A DNA stretch of 64,000 nucleotides from Pseudomonas fluorescens (GCF_902498185.1 NZ_CABVIX010000001.1:372001-436000), one strand, 5' to 3'; numbered from the stretch's first letter, positions 49,898-59,124 are shown. The notes: a model not told the origin generated them from the sequence alone. Made by a program: numbers and translations.

Positions 49898-49937
49898 ACG
49901 GACACTCACCCGACCCTTCGGTGGGTTCATGTCCGTC
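49897..49937. terminator. Bidirectional hairpin between ligD and the alcohol dehydrogenase gene
   Basis: GACGGACA (49897-49904) pairs with TGTCCGTC (49930-49937), with a further inner stem formed by ACCC and GGGT. It overlaps the last base of ligD and lies 8 bp from the convergent dehydrogenase stop. There is only a weak T-run. Confidence 0.7.
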
Positions 49938-49945
49938 ATTCCTGG

Positions 49946-51136
49946 TCAGGCGTTGATGCCCGCCGCAGCGCCGGGGACAAGAATGACCTTGCGGCAGTCA
50001 TCTTGCTTCTGATCAAACATCTTGTAGCCCATGGCTGCATCTTCCAGGGGCATACGGTGAGTGATGATCGTCTCCGGACGCAGCCGCCCGGCCTCGATAT
50101 GCTCCAGCAGCTCGGGCAGGTACTTGTGCACGTGGGTCTGACCCATCTTGAAGGTCAGGCCTTTGTCGAAGGCGTCGCCAAACATGAAGGCATGGATGAA
50201 ACCGGCGTAGACGCCCGGTACGCTCACGATACCGCCGCGGCGCACGGCTGCGATGGCCTGGCGCAGGGCTTTGCCGCTGCTTCCTTCAAGCTTGAGGGTA
50301 GTCAGCACTGTTTCGGTGGTGCTGCCCTTGGCTTCGAAACCGACCGCATCGATCACCGCGTCGACACCGCGCATACCCGGCGTCTGGCGGATGATGCTAT
50401 CTGCAGGGTCGTCGTCCTGCTCGAAGTTGATCGGGATCACACCGTAGGCGTCGCGGGCGTAGGCCAGTCGATAATCGTTGCCGTCGACCATGAAGATGGT
50501 CTGGGCGCCCAGCATCTGCGCGCACGCGGCGCTCAGCAGGCCAACGGGCCCGGCGCCGTAGATCGCCAAGGTCGAACCCTGCCCGACTTGCGCATTGATA
50601 ACGGCTTGCCAGGCGGTGGGCAGGATGTCGGAAAGGAACAGCACTTTCTCATCCGGCAGGGCTGTGGGCACCTTGAATGGCCCAACATTGGCCTGAGGCA
50701 CGCGGACATAGTCAGCTTGGCCCCCGGGAATGCCACCATACAGGTGGCTGAAGCCGAACAACGCCGCGCCAGGCGGTATCGCTTTCTTGTTGATGATCGC
50801 GCCGCGTCCCGTGTTGGTGGTTTCGCAGGCCGCAAAGAGGTCGTGCTGGCAGAAGAAGCAGCTGCCGCATGCGATCACGAAGGGAATCACCACCCGGTCC
50901 CCGCGCTTGAGGTGGGTGACGGCGCTGCCAGTGTCTTCGACTACGCCCATGAATTCATGGCCGAAGATATCGCCGTGCTCCGTCGCCGGGATCTTGCCCC
51001 GGTAGAGGTGCAGGTCCGAACCGCAGATGGCAGTGGCAGTCACCCGCAGGATGATATCGTCCGCGGCCTGGATAGTCGGGTCAGGGACAGTGTCTACCCT
51101 GACATCGTTTGCACCGTGGTAGGTCAATGCTCTCAT
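49946..51136 (-). CDS. Zinc-dependent alcohol/formaldehyde dehydrogenase (MDR family)
   Basis: The 396-residue protein shows the zinc alcohol dehydrogenase pattern: [11 protein letters not shown] (catalytic Cys), [10 protein letters not shown] (catalytic His/Glu), [15 protein letters not shown] (structural zinc cysteines), and [12 protein letters not shown] (NAD site). Sequence is nearest to the glutathione-independent formaldehyde dehydrogenase-like group; substrate is uncertain. AGGAG precedes ATG 51134-51136; a 45-residue longer frame is arginine-rich and rejected. The MFS gene lies 141 bp upstream on the same strand. Confidence 0.9.
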   Translation of the reverse strand: MRALTYHGANDVRVDTVPDPTIQAADDIILRVTATAICGSDLHLYRGKIPATEHGDIFGHEFMGVVEDTGSAVTHLKRGDRVVIPFVIACGSCFFCQHDLFAACETTNTGRGAIINKKAIPPGAALFGFSHLYGGIPGGQADYVRVPQANVGPFKVPTALPDEKVLFLSDILPTAWQAVINAQVGQGSTLAIYGAGPVGLLSAACAQMLGAQTIFMVDGNDYRLAYARDAYGVIPINFEQDDDPADSIIRQTPGMRGVDAVIDAVGFEAKGSTTETVLTTLKLEGSSGKALRQAIAAVRRGGIVSVPGVYAGFIHAFMFGDAFDKGLTFKMGQTHVHKYLPELLEHIEAGRLRPETIITHRMPLEDAAMGYKMFDQKQDDCRKVILVPGAAAGINA

Positions 51137-51277
51137 GATGATGGACTCCTGCAGAGGCGTGATTGTCGAGAGGCCTGTGCAGGTGAAGCCAAAAGATGGG
51201 CAAAGTTCAGGCGCAGGGCGTGAGCGGCGTGCAGGGCGCAGTGACCGTCTCTGGCCGGATGACGATCGCAAGGCGAT

Positions 51278-52465
51278 TCATTCTCCGCCCTTCATCCGCC
51301 TGGCCACCACATAAAGCCCCAGCCCGGCCAGTGCCGTGGCCGCACCGATGTAACCGGTGCTGGTCCAGCCGTACCCGGAGGCAATCGCCATGCCGCCAAA
51401 CCAGGGGCCCAGTGCATTGGCCAGGTTGAACGCCGCATGGTTCGACGCGGCTGCCAGGCTCGGCGCCTCGTGGGCAATGTCCATCAGGCGGATCTGCAGG
51501 GGGGCTGCCAGTGCGATCATGGTGCCGACCAGGCCGATGCTCAGCAGGATTCCCCACTGCGAACTGGCAGCGAAGGGGAAGAGCGCGAGCACTGCGATCG
51601 ACCACACCAGCACCAGTCCTACTGCACGGAACTGCAGCCGGTCGAACAGCTTGCCTCCCGCAATGTTGCCGATGATCCCGCCCATACCGAATGCCGCCAA
51701 GCCTACTGGAATCCACTGCGGTGACGCCTTGGTGACCTCGAGGATGGTCGGGGCCAGGTAACTGAATACGCAGAACATGCCGGCGAAACCGATGGAAGCG
51801 ATGGCGAGCGCCATCCACACCTGCGGCAGGCGAAACGCCTGCAGCTCCTTGCGCGGATCGCTGCGCGACTCATCGTGGCGTTGCGGAACGAAGCGCCATA
51901 CGAGCGCTACGGTGCACAGCGCGATCGCGCCTACCAGCACAAATGCGGATCGCCAGCCGAAGAACTGGCCCAGGTAGGTCGCTATCGGGTTGCCCAGCAG
52001 CATCGCCAGGGTAAGGCCCATCATCACCCTTGCCACGGCTCCGGCTCGCTGGTTGGTTGGCACCATGCTCGAAGCAACCACTGCGGCGATACCGAAGTAC
52101 GCGCCATGGGGAAGGCCGCTGATGAACCGGAATGCAATCAGGCCGGAGTACGACGGGGCGAATGCGGTCGCCAGGTTTCCAAGGACATACAGCGCCATCA
52201 ATAGCACAAGCATGTGCTTGCGCAGCAGCTTCGCGCCCAGAATCGCCAACGTCGGCGCACCGACCATCACGCCTAGGGCATAGGCACTGATGGCATGGCC
52301 TACCTGAGGCTCGCTCAACTGCAGGTTGGTGGCGATATCGGGCATCAGGCCCATGATGGCGAATTCGCCTGTGCCGATGGCAAAGCTCCCCAACGCCATG
52401 GCGGCTTCCATCTTGACGACAGCGCTCTTCGGAACGGCGAGCGGTGGCGTTTCATGAATAGACAT
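51278..52465 (-). CDS. MFS exporter, DHA1/AraJ type
   Basis: The 395-residue protein has about 12 membrane segments and the DHA1 drug/sugar exporter features GTGEFAIMGLMPDIA and RFISGLPHGAYFG. Homologues export arabinose, drugs or purines; substrate unknown. AAGGA lies 6 nt before ATG 52463-52465. It may be co-transcribed with the dehydrogenase that follows. Confidence 0.9.
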   Translation of the reverse strand: MSIHETPPLAVPKSAVVKMEAAMALGSFAIGTGEFAIMGLMPDIATNLQLSEPQVGHAISAYALGVMVGAPTLAILGAKLLRKHMLVLLMALYVLGNLATAFAPSYSGLIAFRFISGLPHGAYFGIAAVVASSMVPTNQRAGAVARVMMGLTLAMLLGNPIATYLGQFFGWRSAFVLVGAIALCTVALVWRFVPQRHDESRSDPRKELQAFRLPQVWMALAIASIGFAGMFCVFSYLAPTILEVTKASPQWIPVGLAAFGMGGIIGNIAGGKLFDRLQFRAVGLVLVWSIAVLALFPFAASSQWGILLSIGLVGTMIALAAPLQIRLMDIAHEAPSLAAASNHAAFNLANALGPWFGGMAIASGYGWTSTGYIGAATALAGLGLYVVARRMKGGE

Positions 52466-52653
52466 CAGATTCCTTTTTCGAAACACGCTGAAACGTTAAA
52501 GGCGTGATCTTAGTCAATTGACAGTAATGGCGTCGAGCGCGAGAGGGCATCAGCCGAGGGACGGGACCTCTTGTAGCCGGCCGCATAGTGGCAATCAGGT
52601 CCACCATGAGCTATTACCCATTAACCGGCATTGGGCCGGAGTGAGGTGCTGTT

Positions 52654-52971
52654 ATGAAGAGTCTGTTAGTCGACCATTGGTGGGCAAAGATTCCGGAAGC
52701 GGGCAGTTATGGCCTGGCAGCAGCAAGAGAGAAGCTTTTGGCGATAGAGGCGATCGAGCAGAGAATCTCTCAAACTGACGGGCCGGATGCGGCGGATCAC
52801 GTCCTGGCCCATGGGGCCATCAAGCATGCCTTGAAGCGGTGTATCGAATTCCATGAGGGGGCGCCTGGGCTGACCATCCAGGACTTGTACATCAATTATG
52901 GATTTGCGACGCAAAAGGCCCTCGCTGCGGAAAGGGCAATCGATCTGGAGCTCGATAACATCGATTTTTGA
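52654..52971 (+). CDS. Hypothetical helical protein, 105 residues
   Basis: The protein begins MKSLLVDHWWAKIPEAGSYG and is Ala/Leu/Glu-rich, soluble and probably all-helical (LAAAREKLLAIEAIEQRI, ALAAERAIDLELDNI). GGAGTGAGG lies before ATG 52654. It is divergent from the MFS gene. No family recognised; the region holds other stress-type genes. Confidence 0.75.
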   Translation: MKSLLVDHWWAKIPEAGSYGLAAAREKLLAIEAIEQRISQTDGPDAADHVLAHGAIKHALKRCIEFHEGAPGLTIQDLYINYGFATQKALAAERAIDLELDNIDF

Positions 52972-53222
52972 AGCGGTCCTGCGGAAAGTCCACGAGGGCG
53001 GGCGATGAAGCTGTGGAGATCCACCATCACCAGCCCTGGATCCGGCAACGCCGCGGTTCTCTCGTGATAAAAGCTGTGCACCCAAAAAGCTTGTGTCCAA
53101 GTATCCGCACCGATCATCCGATACCCCTCCGATTCCGTCCGCGACCATTGCCAAGCGCCACAGTTCCGCTACTGTTGCTGTGCGGACAAGATCAACAAGA
53201 CAAGAGTCGTAGGAGGGTCTGA

Positions 53223-53546
53223 ATGAGAATTCGTGGGGACCGTTTCTGGTCATGGGCAGATCCAACACTTCACCATCGTACGCACGATGAAACCTTCGAT
53301 GATGGCACGCACATCGATGTGCAGGTGCGGCTGTCGCGTACGGGGGCGACGCAGATGTTCATCGGCGTGTATGCCGCATCCGGGATGGCGTTGCACGAGG
53401 AGGCACATGACACCCGTCCCGGGGAGTCCATGACCCGCGCGCTGGCCTGGGGTGTGGGACGGGCGAGAAAGATCGCCGGTGACTGTGTGCCACATGTCCC
53501 GCGGCGTGCGCCTGTCATGGCTGCGCAGCTCAGATGCACCAGCTAG
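53223..53546 (+). CDS. Hypothetical protein, 107 residues
   Basis: The protein begins MRIRGDRFWSWADPTLHHRT. The central part (GTHIDVQVRLSRTGATQMFIGVY) looks like two beta strands, followed by a helix (TRALAWGVGRARKIAGDC). GGAGG lies before the ATG. No family recognised. Base composition and codon use look like the neighbours. Confidence 0.72.
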   Translation: MRIRGDRFWSWADPTLHHRTHDETFDDGTHIDVQVRLSRTGATQMFIGVYAASGMALHEEAHDTRPGESMTRALAWGVGRARKIAGDCVPHVPRRAPVMAAQLRCTS

Positions 53547-53629
53547 GTTCTGACGCGCAGAGGGCGGACGATTGAACCTCCAGCGTCGGCCTCGGATCGA
53601 AGCACTACAGCCCGTTGCGGAGATCCGAC

Positions 53630-53800
53630 ATGAACAAAGACACCGGCAGCACGCCTTCCCAGCGCACGCAGGGCGAGGTCGAGCGCGATAACGATGCGCT
53701 CAGGCCCGATCCACAGGCGCCCGATGATCAGAAGACCACGGCGCAGCGCACGGCAAGAGAGCAAGGCACGACCGAGGATGGCAAGAAGCTGCCGGAATGA
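53630..53800 (+). CDS. Small hydrophilic disordered protein, 56 residues
   Basis: The protein starts MNKDTGSTPSQRTQGEVERD. It is rich in Asp, Glu, Gln, Thr and Pro, has no hydrophobic core and ends DGKKLPE. GGAG lies 8 nt before ATG 53630. The composition resembles hydrophilins and other stress-induced disordered proteins; this is inference. It lies 79 bp before the GNAT gene. Confidence 0.7.
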   Translation: MNKDTGSTPSQRTQGEVERDNDALRPDPQAPDDQKTTAQRTAREQGTTEDGKKLPE

Positions 53801-53878
53801 TCGTGTCGCGGTCTCGATGCCTTGTATCATCCTGAAGCCACTTCACCACGGGCACCCCTGCAGGTGCCCAGCGCTCGG

Positions 53879-54379
53879 ATGACCCACATGAATGCTCCTT
53901 TTTTTCGCCAGGCCACTCCCAAGGACGCCTCCCGCTGCTTCGAAATCGAAACCACCGCCTATGAAGGGGACGAGGCCGCGACGCTCGAAAAGATTGCCAC
54001 GCGCATTGCCCTGTACCCGGAAGGTTTCCTGGTGATGGAGCTGGAAGGCGAGGTCATCGGTTTCATCAACAGCGGCTGCGCGCATGAGGTGGTCATGTCT
54101 CAGGAGTCTTTCAAAGAGCTCGTCGGCCATGACCCGCTGGCCCCGAACGTTGTCATCATGTCGGTCGTGATCGATCCGGCCCAGCAAGGCCGCGGTCTGG
54201 CCTTGATGATGATGGCGCGGTTCGTGGCGCAGATGCGCGAGGCGGGCAAGCGCAGCATTCACCTGATGTGCAAGGAGCGGCATGTGGGGCTCTACGAACG
54301 CATGGGCTATCGCTACGTCAGGCCTTCCACCTCGGATCACGGCGGCATGGCGTGGGATGAGATGGTGATGGAGTTCTGA
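53879..54379 (+). CDS. GNAT-family N-acetyltransferase
   Basis: The 166-residue protein has the GNAT fold: RQATPKDASRCFEIE at the N-terminus, VVIMSVVIDPAQQGRGLALMMMARFV (acetyl-CoA-binding Q/RxxGxG/A variant QQGRGLA), and HVGLYERMGYRYVRPS near the C-terminus. It resembles the AANAT-like group. The acetyl acceptor is unknown. ATG 53879 or 53888 could be the start. Confidence 0.88.
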   Translation: MTHMNAPFFRQATPKDASRCFEIETTAYEGDEAATLEKIATRIALYPEGFLVMELEGEVIGFINSGCAHEVVMSQESFKELVGHDPLAPNVVIMSVVIDPAQQGRGLALMMMARFVAQMREAGKRSIHLMCKERHVGLYERMGYRYVRPSTSDHGGMAWDEMVMEF

Positions 54380-54529
54380 TCAGCCAATCATCTGATCTGG
54401 TTTTTTCCCTCCAATCTGAATCTGTTTCCATATCAGCCGTCACTCGACAATAGGTCCTGAGCCCAGCCTTCAGCGGCGTGCGCTGGGCCTGAGATGCCTG
54501 CCGTGCCGCCAATGCTGAATGAGGTCATC

Positions 54530-54613
54530 ATGATCAAGCTTGCTGCTTTCCTGGGTGGATTTCTGTTGCTGACGATTCTGATCGGCCTCCTGGGTACCAT
54601 CCCGCCAAGCTGA
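54530..54613 (+). CDS. Very small membrane peptide, 27 residues
   Basis: A 27-residue peptide starting MIKLAAFLGGFLLL that is almost entirely one membrane helix and ends TIPPS. GAGG lies 6 nt before the ATG. It could be an orphan membrane microprotein or a type I toxin-like peptide; no antisense RNA was identified. Support is a good ribosome site and composition only. Confidence 0.45.
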   Translation: MIKLAAFLGGFLLLTILIGLLGTIPPS

Positions 54614-54813
54614 AACCGCACCTTCCGTCAGGTCCGCGGCTCCCGCCCCGGGCCCCAACCCCTCTGCGTCAGTCGTTGTGACCGATCGGTCATGTTCGTT
54701 GACCAACGGTCTGCGCTGATGGCCCTCTGGTTGGAGCCGCTCGTGTAATCTCCGGCGCTTTTTACCCCCGGCCACACGTCGTGCTGGCCATTTGCCGTGG
54801 AGTTGAGCTATAC

Positions 54814-55008
54814 ATGGAATGCAAGAAGGGCACTGCAGCAATGCTGGAGTGGCGTAACCGTTTTCTGAGCGAAGGTGTTCTGCAAGAAGAGGATTATGAC
54901 CAGGCACTGCGCAGCGCCGAGGCTCTGGAGCATTCGGGTGTGATCAATGCCAGGGAGTGGATCGAGCTGGTCCGCCAGGCCAATGCGGCGTTGTTGCGTC
55001 TGCGCTGA
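54814..55008 (+). CDS. Hypothetical small helical protein, 64 residues
   Basis: The protein starts MECKKGTAAMLEWRNRFL and is charged and helical (YDQALRSAEALEHSG, WIELVRQANAALLRLR). A GGAG lies 12 nt before the ATG, a little far. No family recognised. It is convergent with the MASE1-GGDEF gene; 153 bp between them show no clear terminator. Confidence 0.65.
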   Translation: MECKKGTAAMLEWRNRFLSEGVLQEEDYDQALRSAEALEHSGVINAREWIELVRQANAALLRLR

Positions 55009-55161
55009 CGCTGCTGTGTTGCAGTGGAAAAACTGTCCACAAAAATCGTGGGTAGGTCTGTGGATAAATCGCTGTAAGCCACATGAGCGGCGGGCTTCGT
55101 TAAATTGTGTAGAAATTGTACAACTCTTATCGGGCCAGTTTGAGGCGCGATGACCGTGCCT

Positions 55162-56571
55162 TCAGCCCAACCTGCGCTGGGCGCCCGCCAGCACCACTCG
55201 GTTGCGACCCTGCGCCTTGGCCAGGTAAAGGGCCTGGTCGGCTTGAGCCAGCAGGGTGTCGAGTGAACTGAGGTTGCCATGGGCTTCGCAACCGCCCAAG
55301 CCGACGCTCACCGTGATCCGTGCGACTTGACCGCGTTGTTCCACGTAGAGCTCCTGCACGGCGCGGCGTAATCGCTCGGCGGTGAATCTGCCCTGCTCGG
55401 GAGACTGGCCGGGCAGGACGACGACAAACTCCTCGCCCCCCAGTCGTGCGAACAACTCGCCGCCGTGGAGGTGGTCGCGGACGGTCTGGGCAAACAGCCT
55501 GAGCACCTGGTCACCATGGGCATGGCCATACCGGTCGTTGATGGCCTTGAAGTGGTCGATGTCCATCATCAGCACCGCCAGGGGCAATGGCTGGGCGTGC
55601 TGCTGCCGGGCCTGAAGCAGTGCATTGGCCTGTAGGGTAAAGGCGCTGCGGCTCAGCGCGCTGGTCAGATGGTCGGTGTCGGCTCGATGCCTGAGCTGGC
55701 GCAGGAGACTGCGGTTCGCCTGGCTGACACAGGCCACTACCAGAGGTCCGAGCACCAGCATCGCGATACCCATGCGTGCGGACATCAGCGCCGTGATGCC
55801 TTGCCCTGATTGCGGAATGTTGAAATGCACGAGGTGCTGCGCTACCGCTACGATCAGAGCACTGCCGGCCAGCAGCGTCAGCAGGGCAACCAGAAACGGC
55901 GAATAGGTCAAGGCACACCAGAGCAGGGCGGCGATCGGGAATGCAATCGCCCCAGGGCCCCCGAGCGCAATGCTCAGCGACAGCGAGACCAGCAGCACCA
56001 GCAGGGGAGCAAAGCGTATCGGCTGGGTGCTGCCACGCAGCAAGGCGCTGGGGGATGGTGCGGTAAGCATCGCTGGGAGGATGAGGATACTGGTGGAGAA
56101 CTGTTCGCTGAACCAGGCCAGCCAAGTGGCGCGCAGCGATTGCTCGAACCAGGGCGCTGCGATGACGCAGGCCAGGCTGGCGGCCACTGCCGCACCCACC
56201 GCGCAGGCGCCGAACAGGCACAAGACGCCGTGGGGCGTGCGCAGGCGGCGATGGGCGCGGGGCAGGCGCATCAAGAGTTGCCTTACGGTGATGACCACGC
56301 TGAGGTTGCACAGGTTGAGCCACAGTGCGGGTTGCCAGGGGCTGCCGCAGGCAAGATCGGCGCCTGTCATCGCCAGGTAGATCAATGCAAAGCCGAGCGG
56401 ATTGGCCTGGCGAGGATAGCGTAGTAGCACGCCGGCGATGACCGCATTGACCGGCCAGAACAACGACAGCGATTCGATCGGGCGGGCCAGAATGCCTGCC
56501 AGTGTCAGTCCGAAGGTCAAGCTCGGCAGTAACAGCCATGGCGCCAGGCGTGAGTAGGCGGGCTTTACCAT
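55162..56571 (-). CDS. MASE1-GGDEF diguanylate cyclase
   Basis: The product is about 469 residues. An N-terminal MASE1 domain with some eight membrane segments (about residues 8-285; LAPWLLLPSLTFGLTLAGIL, SLFWPVNAVIAGVLLRYP) leads to a GGDEF domain (about 300-465) with an active-type LGGEEF site. It should make cyclic di-GMP in response to a membrane signal. Of the possible starts, ATG 56569-56571 (MVKPAYS) gives a normal MASE1 N-terminus; a TTG 66 bp upstream is the other option. Confidence 0.92.
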   Translation of the reverse strand: MVKPAYSRLAPWLLLPSLTFGLTLAGILARPIESLSLFWPVNAVIAGVLLRYPRQANPLGFALIYLAMTGADLACGSPWQPALWLNLCNLSVVITVRQLLMRLPRAHRRLRTPHGVLCLFGACAVGAAVAASLACVIAAPWFEQSLRATWLAWFSEQFSTSILILPAMLTAPSPSALLRGSTQPIRFAPLLVLLVSLSLSIALGGPGAIAFPIAALLWCALTYSPFLVALLTLLAGSALIVAVAQHLVHFNIPQSGQGITALMSARMGIAMLVLGPLVVACVSQANRSLLRQLRHRADTDHLTSALSRSAFTLQANALLQARQQHAQPLPLAVLMMDIDHFKAINDRYGHAHGDQVLRLFAQTVRDHLHGGELFARLGGEEFVVVLPGQSPEQGRFTAERLRRAVQELYVEQRGQVARITVSVGLGGCEAHGNLSSLDTLLAQADQALYLAKAQGRNRVVLAGAQRRLG

Positions 56572-56712
56572 GAAGGCTGACCGGCAAGCAGAGGTGGAAT
56601 CCACGACATCTTCCGGAACCTGGAATTTTGGATCCAAGCAGTGTGGTAAAGATGCCCTTTGATGTCAATTGGATATTATCGAGGCTGTGCGTCGCCTCTC
56701 AGTAGTCCATGA

Positions 56713-56735
56713 AAAACCCCGCCGAAGCGGGGTTT
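56713..56735. terminator. Terminator of the glycine-zipper gene
   Basis: AACCCCGC-CGAA-GCGGGGTT (56715-56734) with A-run on the left; on the minus strand the T-run follows the stem, 5 bp after the glycine-zipper stop at 56740. Confidence 0.88.
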
Positions 56736-56739
56736 CTTG

Positions 56740-57138
56740 TCATTTATGTCGGTGACGGCGCTTGTGCTTCTTCTTGCTGCCGCCGTTGTCACCCAGGTGG
56801 TTGCCGATCGCACCCCCCGCAGCGCCTCCCAGGCCCGCGCCGATCGTCGAGCCGGTGGAGCCGCCCATCTTGCCGCCGAGCAGCGAGCCGCCGGCCGAAC
56901 CCAGGCCGCCACCAATGGCTGCCTCGGTGCGGTTGCCCTTGCGGGCGCCGACGGCGCTACCCGCCGCGCCACCTACGCCTGCGCCAATTGCCGCGCCCGC
57001 GCTGCCACCCATTTGCTGGCCAACGACGTTGCCCAGAACGCCTCCAAGTCCGCCGCCAATGGCAGCAGTACCGTCACCGGCCAGTGCGCCCTGGCACAGC
57101 AACAGGCCCAGCGCGAAACAAGGCAGAGTCAAACGCAT
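56740..57138 (-). CDS. Glycine-zipper secreted protein
   Basis: The 132-residue protein has a signal peptide (about residues 1-20, ending ALA) and then repeated glycine-zipper segments (GGGLGGVLGNVVGQQMGG, AIGAGVGGAAGSAVGA, GAGLGGAAGGAIGNHLG). It ends in a Lys/His/Arg-rich tail. Such proteins sit in or at the outer membrane; the role is unknown. GAGG lies before ATG 57136-57138. A His-rich lipoprotein is encoded 68 bp upstream on the same strand. Confidence 0.85.
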   Translation of the reverse strand: MRLTLPCFALGLLLCQGALAGDGTAAIGGGLGGVLGNVVGQQMGGSAGAAIGAGVGGAAGSAVGARKGNRTEAAIGGGLGSAGGSLLGGKMGGSTGSTIGAGLGGAAGGAIGNHLGDNGGSKKKHKRRHRHK

Positions 57139-57206
57139 GGTGTGAACCTCGAAAAAATCAGTCAGGGAACAGGGCACCGCGCGAATGGCAGCTGGCCCGG
57201 GGGAAA

Positions 57207-57383
57207 TCATCGGTTGTGACGGCCTTGATAGCGGCGATCGTCGTCACGGTCGTGACGGCGGTCATGCTTGTGACGGTGGTCGTCACGATAACCGCCGTCA
57301 CGGTCATGGTAGTGGTGGCTATGGCAGCCGGTAAGCAACAGGACGGCGGCTACCAGCGAAATGCCTGCAAGACGGTTCAGCAC
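57207..57383 (-). CDS. Small His/Asp/Arg-rich lipoprotein, 58 residues
   Basis: Starting at GTG 57381-57383 with AAGGA 8 nt upstream, the protein has a lipoprotein signal (about residues 1-20; LLLTGC, Cys20). The mature 39 residues are nearly all His, Asp, Arg, Gly and Tyr (HSHHYHDRDGG, DDHRHKHDRRHD). It probably sits in the outer or inner membrane, with a likely metal-binding tail. Upstream of the glycine-zipper gene in the same direction. Unrecognised family. Confidence 0.65.
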   Translation of the reverse strand: MLNRLAGISLVAAVLLLTGCHSHHYHDRDGGYRDDHRHKHDRRHDRDDDRRYQGRHNR

Positions 57384-57550
57384 AATATAGGTCCTTGATC
57401 AGCAAGGGTTTCCTTGGTAACACCTCAGACCGGTAATTCTCCATTTTGTTTCCGTGCAGGCAAAATTTTACCGTCTCTCAAAGAGCAGTATCGATTTTCT
57501 GGTGTCTGCAGGGTGGCGCACCACCGTGCGCCGATCCTGCCGGTGATGTT

Positions 57551-57856
57551 CTACTTGGCGGGCTTGATGTCGAGGATTACCCCGTTGGTAATTTGCACCA
57601 GCACGTAATGATCGCCCATTTTTACCCAATGGCTTTCCTTCTTGGGCTCGGGCAGGCCCTTGGCTTTCCAGCCGGCGAACGCCGCATCATCGCGCTTGTA
57701 CTGATCGGGCACCTTGTCACCGACCTCCACTTCGCGGTTGCGGGTTTCCGGTTCCTGAATGCTCTCCTCGGAAGGCTGGGCCGCGATGGCCGGCACAGAC
57801 AGGTAGGACAGGCTGGTGCCCAGGATCAGGGCGGACAGGAGCGAGCGAGAGTTCAT
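57551..57856 (-). CDS. RcnB-like periplasmic protein
   Basis: The 101-residue protein has a signal peptide (about residues 1-25, ending AIA) and a C-terminal RcnB-like segment (PEPKKESHWVKMGDHYVLVQITNGVILDI). RcnB of E. coli affects nickel and cobalt homeostasis. AGAAGGAA lies before ATG 57854-57856. Same strand as the His-rich lipoprotein and the glycine-zipper gene. Confidence 0.85.
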   Translation of the reverse strand: MNSRSLLSALILGTSLSYLSVPAIAAQPSEESIQEPETRNREVEVGDKVPDQYKRDDAAFAGWKAKGLPEPKKESHWVKMGDHYVLVQITNGVILDIKPAK

Positions 57857-57967
57857 GCAGATTTCCTTCTGAATACGTGTTTTATTGCGACCTCCGGGGG
57901 CACTCAAGAATTCAATTTGTCGGCGCAGCAATGCTAGAGTCCGCTTCTTTGATTTCGAGGATTCATC

Positions 57968-58318
57968 ATGCGAGTTGTCCTGGCGTTGTCTGCAGCGATG
58001 CTGCTGGCCGGTTGTGCGTCGTCGACCATGGAAGCAGCACGCGGCCACGCGCCGACCGCGCAACTGGATTCACAGAAAGCCCAGGAAATCGTCGCCCAGT
58101 GCCTGCAGTTCAGTTGGCAGGATGAGGCGGTGTTCGGAGTCGATGCCAGTGGCTACCTGGAACCGCGCAAGCAGGGCGGCTTCACCGTCTATACCCGCGA
58201 TGCCGAGTCGTTCGCCGACATCTACACGCAAGCCGGTGGGACGCGGGTCGATTACTACGCCCAGAAAAGCGACAGCGTTGCCCTGCGCCGCAAGGCCGCT
58301 GCGGCGACCTGCCTGTAG
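57968..58318 (+). CDS. Hypothetical lipoprotein, 116 residues
   Basis: The protein has a lipoprotein signal (MRVVLALSAAMLLAGC, Cys16) and a mature domain with FVAY-like beta strands (GGFTVYTRDAESFADIY, RVDYYAQKSD). It ends TCL. It resembles Pseudomonas lipoproteins of unknown function. Divergent from the RcnB-like gene, with 111 bp between. Confidence 0.8.
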   Translation: MRVVLALSAAMLLAGCASSTMEAARGHAPTAQLDSQKAQEIVAQCLQFSWQDEAVFGVDASGYLEPRKQGGFTVYTRDAESFADIYTQAGGTRVDYYAQKSDSVALRRKAAAATCL

Positions 58319-58333
58319 CACGCCTGTCCTGGA

Positions 58334-59101
58334 TCAGGACAGGAAACCACCGTCCACATTGAGCGCCACCCCCGTGGTGTAGGTGGACGCATCGCTCGCC
58401 AGGTACAGCACTGCGCCGGCCATTTCCTTCGGGTCGGCAACGCGCCTGAGCGGGATCTGCTGCAGGGCGACGTTGAGGATGGCATCGTTTTTCACCAGCG
58501 CCGAGGCAAACCGGGTGTCGGTCAGGCCCGGCAGCAGCGCGTTGCAGCGGATACCAAACTGCGCGCATTCCTTGGCGAATACCTTGGTCATGTTGATCAC
58601 CGCTGCCTTGGTGACCGAGTAGATACCCTGGAAATGCCCGGGCGATACGCCATTGATCGACGCTACGTTGATGATGCTGCCGCCGCCCGTTTCCCGCATC
58701 AGCTTGCCAGCTTCGACTGACATGAAGAAATAACCCCGGATGTTCACGTCCACCGTCTTCTGGAAGGCGCCAGGGTCTGTATCCAGGACGTTGCAGAACT
58801 GCGGGTTCGTGGCGGCATTGTTGACCAGAATGTCCAAGCGCCCGAATTGTTCGCGGATAGCGGCAAATGTCTGGGCGATCTGCTCCATCTCACCGATATG
58901 GCACGCCACCGCTGTGGCCTTGCCACCTGCGGCCACGATGGCATCGGCGACCTGCTGGCACCCCTCGAGCTTGCGGCTGGAGACGATCACGTGGGCTCCT
59001 TGTTGTGCGAGCAGGCGGGCAATCGACTCACCAATACCGCGGCTGGCGCCGGACACAAAGGCGATCTTGCCGTCGAGGTCGAACAGTTGGGTCTTGGACA
59101 T
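58334..59101 (-). CDS. Short-chain dehydrogenase/reductase
   Basis: The 255-residue protein has the SDR nucleotide motif GASRGIG (near residue 18), NNAATNP, and the catalytic YSVTK. It is close to the 3-oxoacyl reductase-like/aldehyde or alcohol SDRs found beside acyl-CoA dehydrogenase-like phosphotransferase genes. It is downstream of the phosphotransferase on the same strand with a 23-bp gap, so probably co-transcribed. Substrate unknown. Confidence 0.93.
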   Translation of the reverse strand: MSKTQLFDLDGKIAFVSGASRGIGESIARLLAQQGAHVIVSSRKLEGCQQVADAIVAAGGKATAVACHIGEMEQIAQTFAAIREQFGRLDILVNNAATNPQFCNVLDTDPGAFQKTVDVNIRGYFFMSVEAGKLMRETGGGSIINVASINGVSPGHFQGIYSVTKAAVINMTKVFAKECAQFGIRCNALLPGLTDTRFASALVKNDAILNVALQQIPLRRVADPKEMAGAVLYLASDASTYTTGVALNVDGGFLS

Positions 59102-59124
59102 GGTGTTTTCCTGTTTGGATGTCG

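Noticed and set aside
54530..54613. Type I toxin-antitoxin locus
   Set aside because: The 27-residue hydrophobic peptide fits in size, but I see no antisense RNA promoter or structured leader, so only a small membrane peptide is claimed.
57207..57383. Tandem CGTGAC/GTCACG DNA repeats as a regulatory array
   Set aside because: They are codons for the His/Asp/Arg-rich lipoprotein tail, with a start, ribosome site and lipobox in frame.
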